A stretch of DNA of 64,000 nucleotides. It comes from Agrobacterium vitis. Lineage in GTDB: Bacteria; Pseudomonadota; Alphaproteobacteria; Rhizobiales; Rhizobiaceae. Both the position numbers and the translations under genes were made by a program. The stretch's first letter is position 1; every line of letters starts with the position of its first letter. The stretch spans positions 1,470,501 through 1,534,500 of the forward strand of contig NZ_AP023272.1 in NCBI RefSeq assembly GCF_013426735.1, given 5' to 3'. Of this stretch, positions 59,743 to 64,000 are shown piece after piece. The notes under the pieces were generated by a model. The model saw only the letters and a program-made list of their open reading frames with translations, was not told where the DNA came from and searched no databases.

Positions 59743-61447
59743 TCAATCCTGCCTGAGTCAACCCCGCGATCATCTCGCCTAGCCTATGGCGGTAATGGGC
59801 GGTCTTTTTATCGACGCCGCTATAGAGGCCCTGGCGGACCTGGGCGCTGCTGAGTGTCATCACCGCTCGTTCAGCCTTATGGAAGTCGAGGCAGTTTGCG
59901 TCCCAGGGCAGACCGCAAAAGGCAAGCAGACGGCGGGTTTCGGCTTCCTGGTCGAGCGTTAGCTGCTCATAGCCAAGCTCCAGTACATCATCAGGAAATA
60001 GCGTTTGCCAATGGGCGCAGAGCCGCCGCTGGGCGGCGATATAGCGGGCGGTCTCGGCCTGATCGTAGCTATATTGCATGCCGTCGCTGGGAAAATAGCT
60101 GGAATAAAGCGCAAAGCCGCTGGCCAGCGGATCGCGCTTCATGATGACGATTCTTGCGTCAGGAAACATCAGTTTGATAAAGCCGACCCAGAGGAAATTA
60201 ACCGGCATCTTATCAACGACATGGGCGTCTCCAGCCTTTTCCCGGACCGGGACGATATAGCGCCGGGCCGCATCGGCCAGGGCTTTGGGCGTCACGCTAT
60301 CGAGGCCGCGCAATGTCTGGCGGTCTGGCTCGAAGAAGGCGTCGGTAATCGCATAGCTCAGCGTTTCCAGCTCACCGGCACCGTAGACATCTGCGTGGCT
60401 GGCAAGGATCTGCTCCGTCAGGCTGGTGCCGGAGCGGGGCAGGCCAACCACGAAGATCGGCCGGTCTGGTTGGACATATCCCCCCTTGGTGATGCTGTCT
60501 TGCGTTGAGCGGATGAAGTCGGGGGTGAACCGAGCTTCCAATGCCTGCATCAGGTCAAGATCCTGATCGATGGTATAGGCCGTGAATTGCCGCCGCCGTT
60601 CACGGTTGGCGTCTTCGAGATAGCTGAAGGCGTCGTCGTATCGGCTGACATCGTTCAGCGCCTTGTAAAGCGCAAAGCCGACTTTCAGCCGTCGGGCAGG
60701 TTCCTCTGCCAGCGTTGCATGCAGGGCCTGCATGGCGGCGATATCTGGATCATCCGGTCGGGCGCGGCTCAACATGCCCAGCAGCAGATAGCTATCGACA
60801 TGGGTGGGATCGAGGTTCAGTACCTTGCGATAGGCGGCTTTTGCCTCATCCATCCTCCCGACGCCCTGCAACGCCTGTCCCAGGTAAAAATGCGCCGTGA
60901 GATCACCGGGATGAGCGCTCACCGCCCGTTCCGCCAGCGCCAGACCCTGCTTGAAATCGCCAGCAATCAGGCTGCGGAAACTTTTGTCACTCAGCGCGAC
61001 CAAATGGTTCGGGTCGTGGTTGAGGGTTAGATCGTAGGCCTCATTGGCCTCCAGATGGCGGCCCGCCTGTTTGAAGCAATGGGCAAGGGCGCTGTAGAGC
61101 GTGGCATTCGGGCCGCCTGCTGCTATCGCGGCCTGATAATGGGCGATTGCGTCCGGCCAGCGCCCGTTGATCTGGGTCAGATCGGCAAGCCGGCTATGGG
61201 CGGATGGGTCGGCGTGGATCAATAGGACCGCTTGTAGAAGCTCTGCTGCCCCGGCATGGTCATGAAGATGGATCGAAATTTCGGCCAGATCGCGTGCGGC
61301 CTTGCAGGCCATCTGTTGCAGATCCTCGGCCTTGCGGCGGGCTTCTGGCGGCAATTTGGCCAGATCGGCTGGCTTATACTGGCGCGCCATAGCCAGCAGC
61401 GGTTCCAGTTTCTGGCGCTGGGCCTGTAGCTTTTCCAGGGCGCTCAT
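59711..61447 (-). CDS. TPR-repeat sulfotransferase-family protein
   Basis: A 578-aa protein. The N-terminal half is tetratricopeptide repeats (about 55-230; FKQAGRHLEANEAYDLTL, HFYLGQALQGVGRMDEAKAA). The C-terminal half (about 330-570) is a sulfotransferase fold: the PAPS 5'-phosphosulfate loop is PIFVVGLPRSGTSLTEQIL, with further blocks GELETLSYAI and VDKMPVNFLWVGFI. It would transfer sulfate from PAPS to an unknown acceptor. TPR-sulfotransferases are widespread in alphaproteobacteria, with no assigned substrate. It is a single gene next to xdhC. Confidence 0.92.
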   Translation of the reverse strand: MSALEKLQAQRQKLEPLLAMARQYKPADLAKLPPEARRKAEDLQQMACKAARDLAEISIHLHDHAGAAELLQAVLLIHADPSAHSRLADLTQINGRWPDAIAHYQAAIAAGGPNATLYSALAHCFKQAGRHLEANEAYDLTLNHDPNHLVALSDKSFRSLIAGDFKQGLALAERAVSAHPGDLTAHFYLGQALQGVGRMDEAKAAYRKVLNLDPTHVDSYLLLGMLSRARPDDPDIAAMQALHATLAEEPARRLKVGFALYKALNDVSRYDDAFSYLEDANRERRRQFTAYTIDQDLDLMQALEARFTPDFIRSTQDSITKGGYVQPDRPIFVVGLPRSGTSLTEQILASHADVYGAGELETLSYAITDAFFEPDRQTLRGLDSVTPKALADAARRYIVPVREKAGDAHVVDKMPVNFLWVGFIKLMFPDARIVIMKRDPLASGFALYSSYFPSDGMQYSYDQAETARYIAAQRRLCAHWQTLFPDDVLELGYEQLTLDQEAETRRLLAFCGLPWDANCLDFHKAERAVMTLSSAQVRQGLYSGVDKKTAHYRHRLGEMIAGLTQAGLINEERLAANA

Positions 61448-61510
61448 CGTGTCCGTTCTTTCATGTCCATTCCGGACCTGAATGGCAGATCAGCCCTGCG
61501 TGAGGCTGGC

Positions 61511-62314
61511 TTACAGCAGGCGGTTGACCAGTTCGGCGGCGACCAGCGCGGCGATGACAGGCGGGCGCTTGTCCTTGATGGCGCTTGCGCCGATTGGCAG
61601 GATCAGACGCGACAGGCTGGCCGGATCGCCGCCTTCTCGCGCCAGCCAATGGGCAAACGTGGCGCGTTTGGTGGCAGAGCCGATCATGCCGATATAGGCG
61701 AGATCGTCGCGGGCCAAGGCTTCGCGGGCAATCAGGAAATCCAGCGCATGGTCATGGGTGACGATGACAACAGCACCGCCGGGGGCGATTTGCGCCACAT
61801 GGCTTTCCGGCATGGCCGTGCGGTCAAGCGGAATACCGGTCGGCACCTCGCCATCGATTGCGTCGCGTGCATCGATCAGCCTAGTGCGAAACGGCAGCGG
61901 CGCCAAGGCGGCGGCCAGCGCCAGCCCGACATGGCCTGCGCCAAAAATGAAGACCTGCGGCCAGGTCCGGCGTGCCTGATCCTCGCCAGCCAGCAGAGCC
62001 TGCCGGCGGTCCGGTGTCATCAGGGCAAGCGTCAGCGTCACCCGTCCACCACAGCATTGGCCGATTTCCGGACCCAGTGGCACGGTCATTAACACGTGGT
62101 CTTCGCCTGCTGCCAGCATGGCGCGGGCTTTTTCAATCGCCAGATATTCCAGCTGTCCGCCGCCGATGGTGCCGAATACGCTGTCGCGCGCCACCACCAT
62201 CAGCGCACCCGCGTCGCGTGGGGTTGAGCCTTTGGCTTCAGTGACAGTCACTGCCACACAGTCAGCGTGGTGCGATAGGAAGGCGGCAAGCACTGCGCCG
62301 GGAAGATCGGTCAC
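61511..62314 (-). CDS. xdhC: Xanthine dehydrogenase accessory protein XdhC
   Basis: 267 aa from GTG 62314, in a GTGA overlap with the xdhB stop; the frame extends to 62620 only inside xdhB. XdhC inserts the sulfurated molybdenum cofactor into xanthine dehydrogenase. Features are VTVTEAKGSTPRDAGALMVV (family start), GTIGGGQLEYLAIEKAR, IGQCCGGRVTL (conserved Cys pair) and a Rossmann XdhC_C domain VFIFGAGHVGLALA. The C-terminal LILPIGASAIKDKRPPVIA closes the family. It is cotranscribed with xdhB. Confidence 0.95.
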   Translation of the reverse strand: MTDLPGAVLAAFLSHHADCVAVTVTEAKGSTPRDAGALMVVARDSVFGTIGGGQLEYLAIEKARAMLAAGEDHVLMTVPLGPEIGQCCGGRVTLTLALMTPDRRQALLAGEDQARRTWPQVFIFGAGHVGLALAAALAPLPFRTRLIDARDAIDGEVPTGIPLDRTAMPESHVAQIAPGGAVVIVTHDHALDFLIAREALARDDLAYIGMIGSATKRATFAHWLAREGGDPASLSRLILPIGASAIKDKRPPVIAALVAAELVNRLL

Positions 62315-64000
62315 GCGCGCTGTGCCTCCTTCAAACGCTCTACTGCCATCAATACCCGTTCTGGTGTGGCGGGCGTATCGAGGCGCGGGCAGTGGCGGTA
62401 ATCGGCCACGCTTGCCACCGCCATGGAGATTGCCTCCAGCACCGAATTGGCCAGCATGAAGGGCGGCTCGCCAACCGCCTTGGAACGGCCAATGGTGAGT
62501 TCGGTATTTTCCGCCCAGTCCGCCAACTTGACGTTGAAAATCTTCGGCCGGTCGGAGGCAAGCGGGATCTTGTAGGTGGAGGGTGCGTGGGTGCGCAGCC
62601 GGCCCTTGCCGTCCCACCACAACTCCTCCGTGGTCAGCCAGCCCATGCCCTGCACGAAGCCGCCTTCGATCTGGCCGATATCGATGGCCGGATTGAGCGA
62701 TTTGCCGACATCGTGGAGAATATCGGTACGGTCAACAATATATTCACCGGTCAGCGTGTCGATGGACACTTCGGTGCAGGACGCGCCATAGGCATAGTAA
62801 TAGAACGGCGTGCCGCGCCCGGTTTCTCGGTTCCAATGGATTTTCGGCGTCTTGTAGAAACCGGCAGCCGACAGCTGGACGCGGGCGAAATAGGCCTGAC
62901 GGATGAAATCGGGGAAGGCAATCTCTTCTCCGCCAACCCTGACACGATTGGGCAGGAACACCACGTCTGCCTGCGACACGCCCCATTTTTCCGCGGCAAA
63001 TGCCACCAGCCGCTCCTTGATCTGGCGCACGGCATCATAAGCCGCCATGCCGTTCAGGTCCGAGCCGGAGGAGGCGGCGGTGGCCGAGGTATTCGGCACC
63101 TTGCCCGTCGTGGTGGCGGTGATCTTTACCTTGTCGATATCCACCTGGAAGCCATCGGCAATCACCTGGGCGACCTTGGTATAAAGGCCCTGGCCCATTT
63201 CGGTGCCGCCATGGTTGAGATGGATGGAGCCGTCCTGATAGACATGCACCAGCGCGCCCGCCTGGTTGAAGGCGGTCATGGTGAAGGAAATGCCGAACTT
63301 GATCGGGGTCAGCGCAATGCCTTTTTTGATCACCGGGCTGGTCTTGTTGAAGCCGATGATCGCGGCGCGCCGTGCCTGATAATCGCAGGAGGTTTCCAGC
63401 TCCTCGACCACACGGGCGATGATATTGTCGGTGACCTGCTGGTGATAGGGCGTTAGGTCGCGGCCAGAGCCGGTCTCGCCGTAGAAATTGGCCTTGCGAA
63501 CCTCCAGCGGGTCTTTACCCAAGGCGTAGGATATTTCCTCGATCACCCGTTCGGCCCCCAGCATGCCCTGCGGTCCGCCGAAACCGCGATAGGCGGTGTT
63601 GGAAACCGTATGGGTTTTCAGCGGTTGTGAGGTCAGCTTCACATGCGGGTAGAAATAGCTGCTATCGGCGTGAAACAGTGCCCGGTCGGTGACGGGGCCG
63701 GAAAGATCTGAGGAATAGCCGCAGCGGGCGGCGAAGTTTGCTTCTATCGCATGGATACGGCCATCGCCATCGAAGGCAACGTCGAAATCCATTTTAAAAT
63801 CATGGCGTTTGCCGGTAACGCTCATGTCCTCGTCGCGGTCCGGGCGAAACTTCACAGCCCGGTTGAGCTTCTTGGCGGCCAAGGCCGCGAGCGCCGCAAA
63901 CTGATTGCCCTGGGTTTCCTTGCCGCCGAAACCGCCGCCCATGCGCCGCACATTGACGGTGATCGCATGCGAGGAAATATCCAGCACATGGCCGACGATA
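62311..64000 (-). CDS. xdhB: Xanthine dehydrogenase molybdopterin-binding subunit XdhB (3' part, continues past the right edge)
   Basis: The frame is open at the window end and gives about 560 visible residues, the C-terminal part of a subunit of about 780 aa. The Mo-co and substrate pocket is seen in VRRMGGGFGGKETQ, RFRPDRDEDMSVTGKRHDF-type region (FRPDRDEDM), AYRGFGGPQGM, HLNHGGTEMGQGLYTK and, near the C-terminus, KAVGEPPFMLANSVLEAIS, which contains the catalytic Glu. It oxidises hypoxanthine and xanthine to urate. The N-terminal portion and the FAD/Fe-S subunit XdhA lie beyond the window. xdhC overlaps its stop. Confidence 0.96.
   Translation of the reverse strand, partial: IVGHVLDISSHAITVNVRRMGGGFGGKETQGNQFAALAALAAKKLNRAVKFRPDRDEDMSVTGKRHDFKMDFDVAFDGDGRIHAIEANFAARCGYSSDLSGPVTDRALFHADSSYFYPHVKLTSQPLKTHTVSNTAYRGFGGPQGMLGAERVIEEISYALGKDPLEVRKANFYGETGSGRDLTPYHQQVTDNIIARVVEELETSCDYQARRAAIIGFNKTSPVIKKGIALTPIKFGISFTMTAFNQAGALVHVYQDGSIHLNHGGTEMGQGLYTKVAQVIADGFQVDIDKVKITATTTGKVPNTSATAASSGSDLNGMAAYDAVRQIKERLVAFAAEKWGVSQADVVFLPNRVRVGGEEIAFPDFIRQAYFARVQLSAAGFYKTPKIHWNRETGRGTPFYYYAYGASCTEVSIDTLTGEYIVDRTDILHDVGKSLNPAIDIGQIEGGFVQGMGWLTTEELWWDGKGRLRTHAPSTYKIPLASDRPKIFNVKLADWAENTELTIGRSKAVGEPPFMLANSVLEAISMAVASVADYRHCPRLDTPATPERVLMAVERLKEAQRA

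Noticed and set aside
1-64000. CRISPR array
   Set aside because: No regularly spaced direct repeats of CRISPR type and no cas genes were seen.

Overview
The window looks like a chromosomal segment of a Rhizobiaceae alphaproteobacterium, most likely of the Agrobacterium/Allorhizobium vitis group. The pointers are: glutamine synthetase II (glnII) paired with a DUF2735 gene, a complete PuuD-type urate pathway, DUF1127 and DUF992 proteins, an alpha-r14-type small RNA carrying three CCUCCUCCC motifs, a GTTC-N7-GTTC LexA box in front of dinB, and RIME-like palindromic repeats. The species is inferred from gene content and was not confirmed by any search.

Region 1 (1-10.2 kb) is an accessory, defence-like island. 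It holds the end of a DUF1612 protein, a DUF4365 (PD-(D/E)XK-like) protein, and a tightly coupled four-gene operon: C5 cytosine DNA methyltransferase, HD-domain phosphohydrolase, ORC/CDC6-like P-loop ATPase, and an unrecognised Rossmann-like protein. A thyX gene converges on this operon with only 8 bp between stop codons. Next is a DUF3800 gene split by a fully delimited 1270-bp IS3-family element; removing the element and one 3-bp target duplication restores the reading frame exactly. The methyltransferase-HD-ATPase cassette is the best candidate for an undescribed system.

Region 2 (10.7-17.2 kb) is mostly core: a GNAT acetyltransferase and an Orn/Lys/Arg decarboxylase, a DnaQ-type exonuclease, a DUF1127 protein, an alpha-r14 sRNA, and SOS-regulated dinB. 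A tRNA-Arg 3'-end fragment, which may be an old attachment site, lies near 17.2 kb. Region 3 (17.3-25.1 kb) has a nitroreductase/SnoaL operon with a divergent HxlR regulator, a serine-hydroxymethyltransferase-like enzyme followed by a cholesterol-oxidase-like GMC oxidoreductase, and a RhlE-like DEAD-box helicase.

Region 4 (25.4-41 kb) contains a large PAS hybrid kinase, the two separated MnmC activities (MnmD and an FAD oxidoreductase) transcribed divergently from overlapping start codons, DUF1045, puuE, a diguanylate cyclase, CsbD, DUF992, an alcohol dehydrogenase, uraD, and glnII with a sigma-54 promoter and an NtrC site. Region 5 (41.9-45.9 kb) is one C-A-T-TE nonribosomal peptide synthetase module predicted to use glycine, behind a 1.1-kb AT-rich leader.

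Region 6 (46-64 kb) carries allA-uraH-phosphoesterase, a TctD/TctE-like two-component pair, a MazEF module, Lrp-argG, a NitT/TauT-type ABC transporter, guaD, puuD, a LysR regulator, a TPR-sulfotransferase, xdhC and the 3' part of xdhB. Together xdhB/C, guaD, puuD, uraH, uraD, puuE and allA cover most of the route from guanine/xanthine through urate and allantoin to ureidoglycolate and glyoxylate. The genes sit in four separate blocks spread over about 31 kb. Allantoate amidohydrolase (or allantoicase) and xdhA are not in the window.
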